A stretch of 64,000 nucleotides of DNA, taken from Ulva prolifera (Eukaryota > Chlorophyta > Ulvophyceae > Ulvales > Ulvaceae). This document shows, one piece after another, positions 25,541 through 37,181 of the stretch (position 1 is its first letter; each line of letters starts with the position of its first letter). The stretch covers positions 5,653,658-5,717,657 of the forward strand of contig CM041196.1 in the NCBI GenBank assembly GCA_023078555.1, in the 5' to 3' direction. The notes beneath the pieces were generated by a model. It saw only the letters and a program-made list of their open reading frames with translations, was not told where the DNA came from and made no database searches. The position numbers were made by a program, and so were the translations under genes.

Positions 25541-28500
25541 TCAGACGCTCTGAAAGTCCAGGGCATACTCGGCATGCGGCGGTGTGTAAGGAACAGCGCT
25601 CATCACCTGGCGCCCCTTCGGCAGTTCGTTCGGCGGGTCGCGGCTCGGCGGCTCGCAGTACACGTTCCACCGCAGCCCGTCGTAGTGCTTCCACAGCGCC
25701 TCAGCCTCCGCCAGCGCCGCCTGCGCCTCCGCCGTCCACTCCGCGTTCCCCTCTGCGACGTACACGCACTGCGCGAGCTCGTTCTCGGCATGCTTCGCGG
25801 CGATGGCGGCGCGCCCGGCCTCGCGCGCGCCGATGTGCATGCCTGCCATGAGCATGCGTGCCCGTGTCAACGCGAGCGTGGAGTTGAGCACGATGAACTT
25901 CCTGCACCCGGCCGCAACCCTCAGCGCCTGCTGTGGGCTCTCCCCCTGCCACCGCCATGCCTTCTCGCACACCACGCCCAGCTTTCTGTGCCTCGAACTT
26001 TAAGGCAGCACGAGCATACATGCTGAGCGCTGCAAGGTGGCAGCTACCTAGGTCACCCGACCCAATAAGATACACTGATTCGGGCCCCGTGTGCCACTGA
26101 GAGCGACAAGCAGGTGGCAGTTTGTGCTGCTCAGGCGTGCTGCACAGCAGACACGCACGCTCTCACGCGCCACCGCCACCACCTCACCACAATAGCTCTC
26201 ACCAGCTCGCTATGCCGATGCCCGCTTCATGCTTGCTCTTTCACGCCTCCTCATCATAACAACATATGCAAGGCAAGACAGTTGAGATCTGCGGCTGAGT
26301 CAAACAGAGGAGACCAAAACACCGAACTTTTGGACCAACGAGGCTGTGATGGCAGGGCACAGTGATCCCGGGGGGGGGGGGGGCAGTGGCAGGAGCGGGC
26401 CGCACTTGAAGTCGTCGCATGGCAGCGGCTCGTCTGTGTCGTCCGCGGCGGCGATCATCTGCGCGGCCTCCTCAAACAAGTCCGACGCGCCGATGAACAG
26501 TGAGACGGTGAGCGCCGGCGCCGAGGCCTTGAGCACCGCGTTGTGCGCAAACAGCGCCTGCGCCTGTGCCAGCAGCACCTTGCTGAGGCACCGGTGGAAC
26601 CACGGCCGCACCTCGGGCACCCTACGCACCACTCGCAACGGTTGCATGGCGGCCATGCATGTACTTCCACACATGCATGTGAGTCCGGGCGTCTGCCACG
26701 GTCCAAGTGTGTGGCGGGTGACCTGGTCAAGTGGGCGTGAGTACAATGCTTGATTAATGATTAATTATCGGATCGCCAGGCTGGATGGGCCGCACGTATA
26801 CATACGTAGAATTCTGTTCCACACATGCTGCTTGCAGCCGGAAACAGCATCAGCCGCCGGCGCACGGACACACGCTCCTGTACAGATTCCGGTGGCTGCG
26901 CACGACTGCGCCGATCTCGTTGCGCTGGACCCACCGAGAGACCTCGCGTGTGGGAGCCATTGCTGGAATAGCACAACTGTAGCTCGTTCAGGCAGCACAT
27001 CTGTGACGAGGCATGGAGTCCACTAAAGGCTGCTGTTTACAGGGCGGCCACGGACGCACTGTGGCCAGGAGGGCGTGGCTCACCTGGGCAGCTGTTGGCC
27101 GTCAAGGTCCTGTTGCGCCTGCGGTATCTGCGTGGCGGCCAGGTGGTCAGCGGCGCCAGCCGCGGCGCGGAGCGTCTCCAGGCATGCGGTGACTTTCGCT
27201 GCGTCGAGGGGCTGCTGAGGCGGCGGCAATGCGCCTGTGTCGTCTTTGGGCCGTGACGTCAGCGCGGCGAGCTGCTGCTGTGCGTGCTGCCATGCTGCGG
27301 CTACCCAGCGGACTTCCATCTGCATGGCGCGGAGTGTGTATGGTATGTGGGGAGTAGGAGCAGCAGGAGGTGGGCGCGTGCGTCGCGGCCGCTGGTGTCG
27401 CAGCAACACAGTAGCGAGCACGCTTTCCGGTCGTACACTGTGATGACCTTGAGCTCGGTCGTAGATCTAGGTCTGTGTGGGACTGACGGGCCAGTTGCGC
27501 CAGGCAGCAATGTAAGCGTTTTGTGATGTGGGAGGGTGCGGGTGGGCGATGGCACGCAACAAACGACATACGTGATTATGCTTTAGATCGACAAACAAGG
27601 CTGGGCAACACCACTCTGACGGGGCACATGCGGGGTGTGGGTGTGCGGTGCTCTTGCAGTGCTACCTGCCTCTCCGACTCTGACCTTGTAACGTGGGCGG
27701 TGTGGGCATTCGTTATGTGGGTGTGCGTGGCCTGCGATGCTACCGGCGTCCCTGAGTACCGGTCAACACTGAGGGGTGTGATGTTTGTTGTGGCTCTCAG
27801 AAGCATGGCTTCAGCGGCATATACTGGATCAGTCAAGTCACGGCGTGCAGCTTTTGCCTACAGCCTGTTTGATGGCGAGCCGTATCAGTTGCGGGCCATC
27901 CTGGGATGTATGAGGCATGTGCGTGATACACGCTGTGCACATCCAACCCGCGTGTATAGCAAAGCCAATAACAAAAGACGAGTGAGAATGGAGGCTACAA
28001 GTTTGTTCGAGGCTTAGGCGACATTGGCAAAGGCCTCGACATGCGAGAGCACCCGTTAAATACAGCTGAAAGCGACAGAGACGATGGCGTTCACGTATTC
28101 TAGCTTCAAGTGGCCGGACGGGGAATATCATGGGCAAGCTAATTGGACTCATGTGAAATTATGATATGGTTCGTGAGCGGAGATACATGGTTTGCGATGC
28201 ACGCGAGCGTGAGACAGGACGCGATGATGCCAACGCTACCGATGGGGAGTCAACGGCATGAGACCTGATCCAAGCATGCACTTAACGAGTGAAGAAATCG
28301 AGTTTGGAATGGTCGGACCAGCATCATTTCTTCTGACACAAGCCCGGTCGTGGTGAATCGCTGTGGCCGTCCGAATACTCCATACGGGGCCATCGCGGAA
28401 GCCCACGTCGAGCGCACGCGTATCGGCCTATTTTTTTGCTGCAAGCTTTGTTCATGTTCTTTCATGTACAGCAATGCGCCCATGTACTTGGTGCACCTGA

Positions 28501-28796
28501 ATCGCGTCAGATTGTGACGATGACCTGCGGCCTTCCTGTAGAATTCAGTTCCGACCCCATTCGGAGCCATGCAGGACACACCTACTCTTAACATACTCTG
28601 CATTGTCACTATGAACACTGCGATCAAGAGATGCTCTGCGTTCGCTCGTCAGAATCTGCCGAAACTCCACAACTCCGACACTTTTCTGCTTCACGCTGAA
28701 GACGCCATCAAAATCGAGGAAATCCGACGTGAAAGTCTGAAATAACTTGTCATATTTCAAGGTGTACAATCGTGCCGCAGGTTGTTCCGCACTCAT
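25541..28796 (-). CDS. BRO1-domain protein (endosomal-targeting, plant BRO1-like)
   Basis: BRO1 domains bind ESCRT-III CHMP4/Snf7 at endosomes. Exons: 28796-28582, 28496-28319, 27319-27084, 26621-26406 and 25985-25541, giving 429 residues. All phases match, including split codons at 28582/28496, 27084/26621 and 26406/25985. BRO1 landmarks appear in the right order. First comes TKYMGALLYMKEHEQ with an aromatic strand IRVRSTWASAM. The helix SEEMML/MEVRWVAAAW follows, corresponding to the family's VLFNLGALYS helix. Then comes the helix AACLETLRAAAGAADHLA-like (DAAKVTACLETLRAAAGAAD). The diagnostic LAQAQALFAHNA, where the family has LAQAQE, comes next. The C-terminal part is less familiar and ends with RWNVYCEPPSRDPPNELP. 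There is no ALIX-type V domain or Pro-rich tail, so it is closer to short BROX-like or plant forms. The donor at 28319 (GTCCGA) is weak. Confidence 0.75.
26370..26383. repeat. Poly-G run in a BRO1-gene intron
   Basis: Fourteen G on the + strand (C in the transcript) lie just downstream of the donor at 26405. Confidence 0.9.
27663..27692 (+). repeat. Dispersed motif, copy in a BRO1-gene intron
   Basis: Reads TACCTGCCTCTCCGACTCTG then ACCTTGTAAC. A GGCCTGCGATGCTA word seen just left of the 51609 copy occurs 40 bases to the right of this one. Confidence 0.65.
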
Positions 28797-30068
28797 GACT
28801 CACTGCCACCGATGAAAGCTACATTGAAGAGAGCACCTGCGGATGCAACTCAATCCAATGGCTCGCTGTTGGCTGTGCAAAAGGATGCTCCCAGATCATG
28901 TAGTGCACAGAGGTCAGGACAGCACCACAACAGGCTGATCGCAACTCCACATAGCTGTCTATGCATATCCAACGCGCGTCCACGCGGCCTGATGTACCCA
29001 CACCCTTGCAGCGCCTTGTCGTCCCCCGTGCCAATTTAAATGCAGCCCTAGCCTATCCGGTCCACTGCATGGCCACTTGAAGTCGCACAGAAATTGTGAA
29101 CACATAGGACCTCAAAGCCTATCAACATAGCCAGAGCCTGCAGCAGCACTTGGCCTCGGCTGCCTCGTTTGGTGCCCAATCCCAGGGCTGTGAATGTTCA
29201 ACGGTGTTGGCCATGTTAGCACACATACATGAATGAATAAGTAGTGCCATGAATGAGTAGGTTTGCGAATGGGTTCCGAGAACCGGTAGCATGCCCGGCA
29301 TCTGACCGTTTTCAGTACACACATGTAGTCTTGACACGGTAACAACGCTGCAACACTGCCACAAAATGCGGCATTGTTGGAAAAACATTCAGATGAACAG
29401 TACCAGTGCCTGCATGACCGCTACCGAGCCCTGCCAGACAGACATGGTTCCTAGCGATGACAGAGCTTCTATGTATACATTCTACTATCTGCAGCTGATC
29501 TCAGGTCCGCTCCAGCAATGTTCCAGTCACATTGTAACTAGCTAAGGCATGATGTCACATGACCATGCATCAATACAGACCAGCAACCCGTTGCCCAAAT
29601 ACAATCTCATCAGGCACCATTTTGCCAAAACGAGTTTCCCTGTCACAGTGATTTCCACTGTTGCTCAGTACGCCTTCTTCGCTGCGCACGGTTCTTCTTC
29701 TCCTCTACATCAGCAACACGCTCAGCTACACATGCATGATGGTGGACAAGTTTGAGTGCCTTTGCTTCTCTCTCTCAAGATGGCCCATGCGAAAACGCCA
29801 GTGGACTGGCAATCAAGTCCCATTAATCATGGACATCTGCTGCATATTGCAAAGCTGCATGTGCGCAGTCGGCAGCAACCTTCACTGTAATGTGCAGAAG
29901 CCATAAATTTCACAAAATCAGAGGCATGGACAAAGCAGCATCACCAGGAGTGTGATGCCGTATGACTTGCAAGTCTCATCCGATCTCCTCCTCAGACCTT
30001 CCCTGTGAACCATGTTCACAACCATGCCGCTCAAAGTAGACGGATACAATAGCATGAACTGGATGGCT
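28797..30068. other. Intergenic space upstream of the BRO1 gene
   Basis: This should hold the BRO1-gene promoter and the 3' UTR of the CCCH-WW gene. Composition is near 50% GC and there are no convincing frames. Confidence 0.4.
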
Positions 30069-31642
30069 TCAGTGCTCTATAAAGTCTGGTGGCTGGTCCC
30101 ACTGTGTGATGTTCCGTTCTGCATGGTGGTAGTATGGCTCGCCTGATTCTTGTACGCGATACATCACCCAGCCATTTGCCCCTGCCAATGGAAAACCGCA
30201 TGCTGCCCAGACATTCTCGGGCATTCCATTGGTTGGATACCCAAGAACGCCATTCAGATGAGAAGATGTGTGTGAATCAGGGGACGCGTGCGCGCCATGC
30301 ATATTTGAATTTGATGTGGCACTGGCAGAGTATCCATTGGGAATATTGGCTGCAGGCGTCCGGCCAGCCTGCAAGACAACATGACTTGGCTGATGCAGAG
30401 ATATGCCATCAGCTGCTGTGGCCGCTTCAGCAACCACAAGCTGCCGCCATACATTCGCTACAAAACATATTCCGGGAACGCTACCATTGGCTGAGGTGTG
30501 TCAAGTTGTAGCTTATCATTTACAATTGCATGTGATGAACGTCCAGCAAGGGCACCACGTCCTCCACCTCGTCCGCGGGAAGCTCTGCCCCCCCCTCGGC
30601 CTGGTATTCTGCGGAGCTCTTGCTCACCATGCGCGAAATTACATCTGTCGCCAAACCGGCAGTCACCATTTTTCCACCTGCATAACGCTGCTGATTAATG
30701 TGGTGCGACTCTTGATGTATGCTGGGCATCCTGTTCCTCACTCTTTCGGGCTGGACAAGCAGGGAACTGTGTAGCGGCAAGCTTCCAACCACCACGAGTT
30801 CCTTGCTATATCAGGATGCTATGAAACGTTCATATATTTCTTCGACTAGGTTTCTATCCAAGCCGGAGACATATGAGGTACTGTGTTATCGTTGAGCGGT
30901 GGCTACCAGCGCTTGGCAGAGCAAGAAAGCGCCGTGATATCGTGACGATGCGCACGCGCCACCTGCCACAGCGCAGTGATGCCCCACGAGCATGCATAAA
31001 TCTGTGGAAATGCTGCGAAGGCTTCAAGGCGGACTGCTGGCAGTTGACGTAGCACACGACCATTGGTGTTCAAAAAAGGTCTGCAACCATCGGTGGACAG
31101 GCACACCAAAAACGGATGGATCATGCGAGCTGTGAGCCCGGATCGCCGCGCGAACACTCACCGTGTTTTCAAAAACTCCAATGCGTCACTGTAAACGCAA
31201 TTTGTCGATGAAAGACACCATACATGGCATGGTGGTGACTTGCCGTGGAAAGCACAAACCAAGACATTGACAACGAATATGTTGATATGCACATGATTCA
31301 CAAACGTAGCATCATGATCCAACTACTGACGTGCTGCATAAGTACTCATGTGCTCCAGTGCACCTGGTATATTCCACGCGCAGGGACGATTGCACACATC
31401 AGGCCGCCCAGCTGTATAGCGTCAGAATCTCCTACGCCGAATAGATCAACAGAGAATTTGAAGTACCAATTTCATCAAAAGGAGCTGAATCGCGCTTCGC
31501 ACACGTACGCGGGGTTTGAGCGACAGACGTACCTGGTACAAAGTCTCGTCTTGGCGTTCTCACTATTGCCCTTAAAGCCTGTCTTTTTAGACGCATCTTC
31601 AGGAGAGCCCTGCTGTCGGGAGTATATATCCTTCCCGTTCAT
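30069..31642 (-). CDS. Small CCCH zinc-finger plus WW-domain protein
   Basis: CCCH fingers of this type bind RNA, and WW domains bind Pro-rich partners, so an RNA-processing or mRNA-regulation role is likely. Exon 1 is 31642-31533 (MNGKDIYSRQ... to KTRLCT) with donor GTACGT. Exon 2 starts at 30677. Their junction splits an Arg codon and completes a classical C-X7-C-X5-C-X3-H finger (Cys35, Cys43, Cys49, His53), followed by GEQELR and an RGG-rich stretch. The last exon, 30457-30069, enters in phase 1, is Ser/Asn/Pro rich and ends in a WW domain: GWVMYRV, YYHH, TQWDQPPDF. The exon 2 donor is uncertain. 30568 fits the phase and gives about 202 residues, and other phase-1 donors lie nearby. The exon 1 start is the internal ATG. 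An in-frame upstream ATG at 31747 would add 35 less convincing residues. Confidence 0.72.
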
Positions 31643-32370
31643 CGCAACTGCTTGTCCGCTGGTGATACTGTTCGATGGTCGCTTGCAGACTAGCCAGTGG
31701 AGATTGATTCCGGCCGAGAAGATACACAATTCCCGAAGGATACGCAAAGAATTGTGTATGACGTGAACTCGGTGCGGAGCGCGTGTCCCTTGATCCTCAA
31801 GTCCTAAAGCAGCACGACTGTCCGCGGCTTATCCAAAGCCACGGGCGGCCTGTCAGCTTGATGTGAGGGGCCTACACGTTCTGAGGGACAGTTTGGACTT
31901 CTTGCTGCCCAATAGATGACCGTAGATGCACTCGCAGCGATGCTGTGGATTGCAGTGTGAGTCAGCTTGTTTGTGTACCATGTTGTCCATGCATGTCCGC
32001 CGCAAATCGACGATGCTGCATTCAGTTCGACAGCACGTCCGTCGTTCAGGTCTTGTCGCTTGGTATGCGGCTGGCAAATTTCACATGCCAATTGGTGCAT
32101 GTGGTGATCGCTAGAGCTTTTTCTTGTTTCGCCATGACGTAAGCGTCTCACTGAACACGTACGCTCGGAGGTCACAGGTGAAAGCAGTTGTCGACCAGTG
32201 CATATTTCGTCCGTGTGAACATATTTCGTCCGTGGAAATGAGAATCAACATGCCTGTGCTCGTGGTCTGGCCGTAGAATTCCGTTGCTTCTGGTCGTTGC
32301 GGAATTGCCTTTGGAGTTGCGTCGCGCGCCAGCCGACGCGACTGCAAGTACATACATTCTAGCCTTCTCG
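31643..32370. promoter_or_regulatory. Shared upstream region of CCCH-WW (-) and NUDIX (+) genes
   Basis: The starts diverge across 728 bases. A - strand open frame at about 32100-31920 (containing LACEICQPHTKRQ) looks somewhat protein-like, but I could not join it to either gene. No promoter element can be named. Confidence 0.4.
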
Positions 32371-34905
32371 ATGGGTGATATTCAGAAGCATGTGGGCGTG
32401 GGCGTGGGCGTGATACTAGTGCGTCCGTCGGACAGAGCTAATCTGGTCCTCGTGGGGAAAAGGTAAGCACGGCATGGCGTTTTCTGACTGTATATTGATC
32501 CAAAGGCCGCCTTCAGACAATGTAAAGGCCTTCTTGCGCAGTAAATAGCACATTGACATGGCCAACCTGTCAGAGGCTAGAATGTGTTCTCGATGCGTGC
32601 ACCCGTAGAGAATTATACGGCTAATCCCAGAATGAACCATATTTCTATAAACATGGTTTACTTACTGTGCACTTGACCTCTCGACGACTGCAATAGAGCT
32701 TGCTTTGCAGGAAAGGCAGCGGGCTGGAACCTGACACCTGGGCTCTTCCAGGTGGCAAACTCGAATTTGGTGAATCATTTGAGGCATGCGCAGAACGCGA
32801 GCTGCTTGAGGAAACAGGCCTTGTCATGACGGACGTCCACTTCGTGTGGGCTTGCAGCCATGTTTGGGAAGACGGAATTCATCAAGTGGTGATTTTCATG
32901 AGGGGCACGCCTGTTGAGGTATGTAGCTGTTTCTTGATCGAATGTCCACTCAGAACTTCGCCTTGGTGATCCTATTGCTGCATGGAACGAGTCGTACCTG
33001 AAAGTTTCATTGGTACCTGGCACTGTGCAAGTTTTTCTGCCTCCCCTGTCAATCTGGAAAACATGGACCAGCCGGACCTGATCTGACAGTCCACTGACAC
33101 CCTGATCAATCTGCATTTTGCCTCTTTTTGTCACATCATGCGGCATCACAGGGCATTTCGCCATGTCCTCACAGATGTTGTATACGTATCTACCAAGCTG
33201 CAGACCCCTGTGACATCAACCTTGGACCGAATGTTGGCACCATCTTTGATTTGTGCATGGGCCTGCAGTGATACCATGCATACGTGGATCTTGCTGTGGA
33301 TCTTGCTGTATCGCCTTTTCGGCCATGTGTTTGCCTTCCAGACGACATGTGTGCGGCAGATGCACAGGCAGCACACCGAGATGCATGCATGCATGCTCTA
33401 CAACGGGATCATCGTAAGGACATTGACAATTCTCGGGATCCATTTCTGGGGTTCGACTGAGGTGTAGCTCAGTCTTGCAGTGTACACTGGTAAAGCAGTA
33501 AGCTTGCCAACGCACAGAAACAGAGCTTCGCACAAGTACAAAGGCTGACAAACACAGAGCGAGACTCAGACATAGGGGCTCACATTGGGGCTCACAGACA
33601 CACAGACATATATGACATGTATGACGATGTGACTTATGTGACTGATGGCGTTGTGCAGCGCAGGGTTGTTTGCCATGCTCTCGAATCCCAGCCCATGTCA
33701 GCCACATGCAAACCCTCTGTGCAGACATAGACAACCCAAACGGTATCAACAATGCAACAACGCTCAGACAGCTCGATGCAGACAAGGCCTGAGCACGAAA
33801 AGTATGCTACACCTGTCGCGGATGGGCTTGATCTGACTGAACAGCCATTTGCGCAACGGGCCACGCTCGACAGGGTGTGAGCAGGGCGCTGCGCATGCGT
33901 GGGCTCAGCGGTGGTAGTTCAGTGAGTGACTCGGGGCCTGCTCACTGTTTGCTAGCGATGTAAGAGCCAGAGCAGTCGGCAGGTTGGCACGCTGCGGCAG
34001 GAGCCACGGCTGACAGGGCCACGCTGCCTGCTGGGGCCACCACTTGGCCTTCACCTCCCATTCAGTGCCATTCAACTTGTCCGCGTGCAGGCTGCTGATC
34101 GCTGCACGTCTGAACCCCTCACCTCGACACCACGCACATGCTTATGCAGTTGTCCGGTACCCAGGAGCATGGTAACGCCTCGCATCGCGAACAGAGCATC
34201 CGCTTCAGTGCGCGCGCGCTGCGATCAGCAGCGAGGTTGGGGACGGTGTCACCTCATAGATCACACGATGCATTATTTCGCTCGTTCGTCCGGTAGTTCA
34301 GTAGGTCGCGTGCTGGGGGGACATTCGCGGACACGGGCATAATTGCAAACATTCACAATGCCGGGCATCTCTGCTGTGCAGCTGAGCGCTGCGAGCTGCG
34401 TATGCAGGGTACGAGTGGGCCGCGGCTGCTGGAGCCAGAGAAGTGCCACGAGTGGCGGTGGGTGCCGTACACGGACATCCCGCAGCCGCGCTTCACGCCA
34501 CTGCAGCAGCTGCTGGACCACGGTCCGGACCCCTCGGCGGACGTCGAGTCGATGCAGGTGCGGCTTGCGGACGTGATCGTGTCGGAGGGCGCGAACGGCG
34601 CTGGCGCCGGCATGCTCAGCCCGGCGCTCTCCCGCGGCGGCGACCTCTTCGAGGGCCGCAGCAGCGGGCCGGGGATCGTGGTCGCGGACGCGGTGATGCC
34701 AAAGGGCGCGGGCCCGCACTCGCGCGACAGCATCTCAGCGGGCCGGCCGGCGATGACGGGCAGCGCGAGCGCGCAGAGCCTCGGGGAGGACGGCGGGGGC
34801 GCGCAGCTGGGCTCGGTGTCGCTCGCGCCGGCGGTGATGACCGCCGGCATGGCGACCTCGCAGTTCCTGGGGCCGCCGGGGAGCATCGGCGAGCCCCGGG
34901 GGTGA
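32371..34905 (+). CDS. NUDIX hydrolase with long C-terminal extension
   Basis: NUDIX enzymes cleave nucleoside diphosphates linked to another moiety. The short ALPGG-type N-half resembles the NUDT15/MutT group that sanitises nucleotides. Exons: 32371-32462, 32711-32918 and 34408-34905, in phase, giving 265 residues. Exon 1 ends VLVGK and exon 2 gives WALPGGKLEFGE. The NUDIX box GX5EX7REUXEEXGU is complete at residues 46-68 (Gly46, Glu52, Arg60-Glu61, Glu64-Glu65, Gly67). VVIFMRG follows. Exon 3 opens with LLEPEKCHEWRWVPYTDIP, matching the EPEKC-x-x-W-x-W segment of the NUDT15 group. The remaining 120 or so residues are Gly/Ala/Ser rich with no domain I know. If exon 3 had another splice site this tail could be shorter. 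The start ATG at 32371 gives a normal N-terminus. GTGGGC repeats encode VGVGVGVI. Confidence 0.86.
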
Positions 34906-35706
34906 CGCGGCGGCGACGGCCAGGTGCCGGTGGTGTGGAGGCAGCAGTTTTGAGGAGCATCATGGTGTGCCGCGAGTGGCGTGGAACGCCACGGGCGCAG
35001 GCGTGAGGCGGGTCAGTGCACAGGCGACCACACCTGGCGGGCGCCGAGGTAGGAGAGTGTTTGCATTGTGTGCCGCTGCCGTGCCTGGAGGCTCCGTGGG
35101 TAGCTGACGAGGCACGTGGCTCAGGCGGGCGCCCACTGGGCTGGAAACGGGGAGCTGCTGGGAGACAGGCTTGTGCCTGCCTGCTGAGTGCTGCCGAGGT
35201 GTGGTCATGGTGGTAGACATGTGTCGCATCGATCATATATCTTGAAGGACTGGTGACAGCGGCACAGAGCTCGTGAGTGGAAATAGTCGAGAGTATCAAT
35301 GTAAGGCGTTCTGCTCTGTCCGGCGGCAGTTGGCGCACATTTCAAAGAGGCAGTGTGCAAGTCAACTGTCTGGTGCTTCAATTGTGGAGGTATCGCCACG
35401 CTGAGGTTGCATCATCGTGCAGCGAGCCACTGTTCACACGGCTCCCAGACGTGCAAATGGTTGTGGAAGGATGCACTCGTGTGCGCGGGGACCAGGCATT
35501 TGCGTGGCTCTGTTGACAACGAGTCATCCAGGCTGTCCCTGCAACCTGGAGCCCCTACTATCGCGACTGAAAGATCTTTGTGCGTCATCACAGCGCGCAG
35601 GCCAGCCAACACGCACGTTTTTCGCTGTGACGTGGTATGCCTGCGTGACATTGCAATTGTGCATGTTAAATTCTTGGCGCCCAGGTTTGGACCACCAGGT
35701 TTGAAC
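34906..35706. other. 3' flank of the NUDIX gene
   Basis: No supported coding sequence. The GC-rich start is likely 3' UTR or the continuation of the GC-rich exon environment. Confidence 0.35.
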
Positions 35707-36722
35707 TAGGGCTGCGAATTAAGGCACCCGAGGCTGCAATTAAGGGTTAATTCAGAACAGTTGATTCAGGGTGATTTTTGGTGTAACTGACTCGAGTGCT
35801 AAATAATCAAATTGAGGGTTTTTAAAGGCCTTCATCTGTGTCCGTGGCAACGAAACAAGGGATTTTTCAGGTTAATTTTAACTTTGCGGGACATTTGCCC
35901 GTGTGTCCAGTTGCAGACGAGGTCAGCCCGGGCTGTCGAAATGATGCTGGCAGTGTGCAACACATCTCCAATGCAGTTTTCTGCTAGTGCACGCAACTTG
36001 TATACTACACTCATTCGTTATGCTTGCCTAGATGGGTTGCAGGAGAGAGACAGTTTAACAACAAAAACAACAGTCACCTCACAGCAGCACCTCTCACAGA
36101 CGACTCGTCACACACAGCAGCAATGCTGCAGCGCAACCCCAGTGCACGCTCTCCCTAGTCCACCACAATATGTTCTGTTGCCTTGCGCCACGTGGCTGTA
36201 CAGTGCCATGGTTAAACATCAAACAGATGTACAAGCTGCTGTTCTTCATGCTCGCTGCCTCTCCCCGCCATCATCGGAGTCGCTGCTGAGAACAGCACGC
36301 ATTCTACCACTGGTGGCACACTTAGGCATCAGAAATAAGTATATCTGATGCACGACAAGCATATGCAAGCAGCAACTGTCTGGTGACGGAGTCTCTGAGG
36401 TAGTCAATCAAAGAAAAGACAGAGACTTCCTATACCTATTAGCAACTCTGATCACATGACTTCATGTGCCCATGCTGCATCAAGATACTGTATCTATAGA
36501 TGTGCATTCTTGAGGTGTTCAGGCGCAGCCACAAGGGCAGCGTGCCAAGTTACGTGAATTATACAGTCCAAAACATAGATTTTCAAGTTATAAGTTCATC
36601 ATTTGATTTGAAGCAAGTTACATATCAACTTGGCCAAGTGAATTGTCCAAATTAGAATTAAGGTTTAATTAATTAAATCCAAATTAAGCTTCAAACAGGC
36701 TTGACATGTAATTTGCAGCCCA
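35707..36722. mobile_element. Candidate non-autonomous hAT-like element
   Basis: The ends are inverted: TAGGGCTGCGAATTA at 35707-35721 faces TAATTTGCAGCCCA at 36709-36722. Subterminal AATTAAGG-type words recur near both ends (35718, 35741, 36654) as in hAT elements, and the interior is more AT-rich than its surroundings. I found no clear target-site duplication and no transposase frame, so the boundaries are tentative. A small hairpin (CAACTGGTGT ... ACACCAGTTG, 36721-36747) abuts the right end. Confidence 0.4.
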
Positions 36723-36950
36723 ACTGGTGTAATTTGAACACCAGTTGTCAGACATCCAACTGGTCGCTTGCGCCATTTTCGTTTGACTCCCGGGGTACCA
36801 AATGGCTATGCCTAGCGTTTCAGCGAGCTAGCCGAGAACGTGTGCTACATGGCCGCGTTCAGAGTCCAGTTGATTGACAATCGTCTTAAGGCTCAGGCCG
36901 GCACACATGGCCTCAATGCGTCCACTCGGCATCACTGCAGCATGACGTGA

Positions 36951-37181
36951 GTGATCAGGTCAGCCCTACATACTGTAGTAGTGAGAGACACGCATGAGGA
37001 CTTTACTGCACACGGGATTCTTGCTAGAGACCGTATATACGGATCTCACCTGTTACGTCCTATGGGGACTAACACTGTAACTCTGATCAAGTCATTTAAA
37101 TTCGCCTCACAACTATCACGTATGAAGCACTTGAAAAACCTCCTTCAGTCGGTATCAACACAGCAATACAAGTCTCAATGA
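36951..37181 (+). CDS. Isolated open frame, possible exon
   Basis: A 76-codon frame in AT-richer DNA reads TVVVRDTHEDFTAHGIL and RPMGTNTVTLIKSF. It looks more protein-like than nearby shadows and loosely recalls a START-domain strand and helix. No acceptor-linked partners were found, so it may be chance or a gene relic. Confidence 0.15.
   Translation: MIRSALHTVVVRDTHEDFTAHGILARDRIYGSHLLRPMGTNTVTLIKSFKFASQLSRMKHLKNLLQSVSTQQYKSQ

Noticed and set aside
33455-33510. TGTAGCTCAGT, resembling a tRNA A box
   Set aside because: No matching T arm, anticodon stem or acceptor stem at the right distance.
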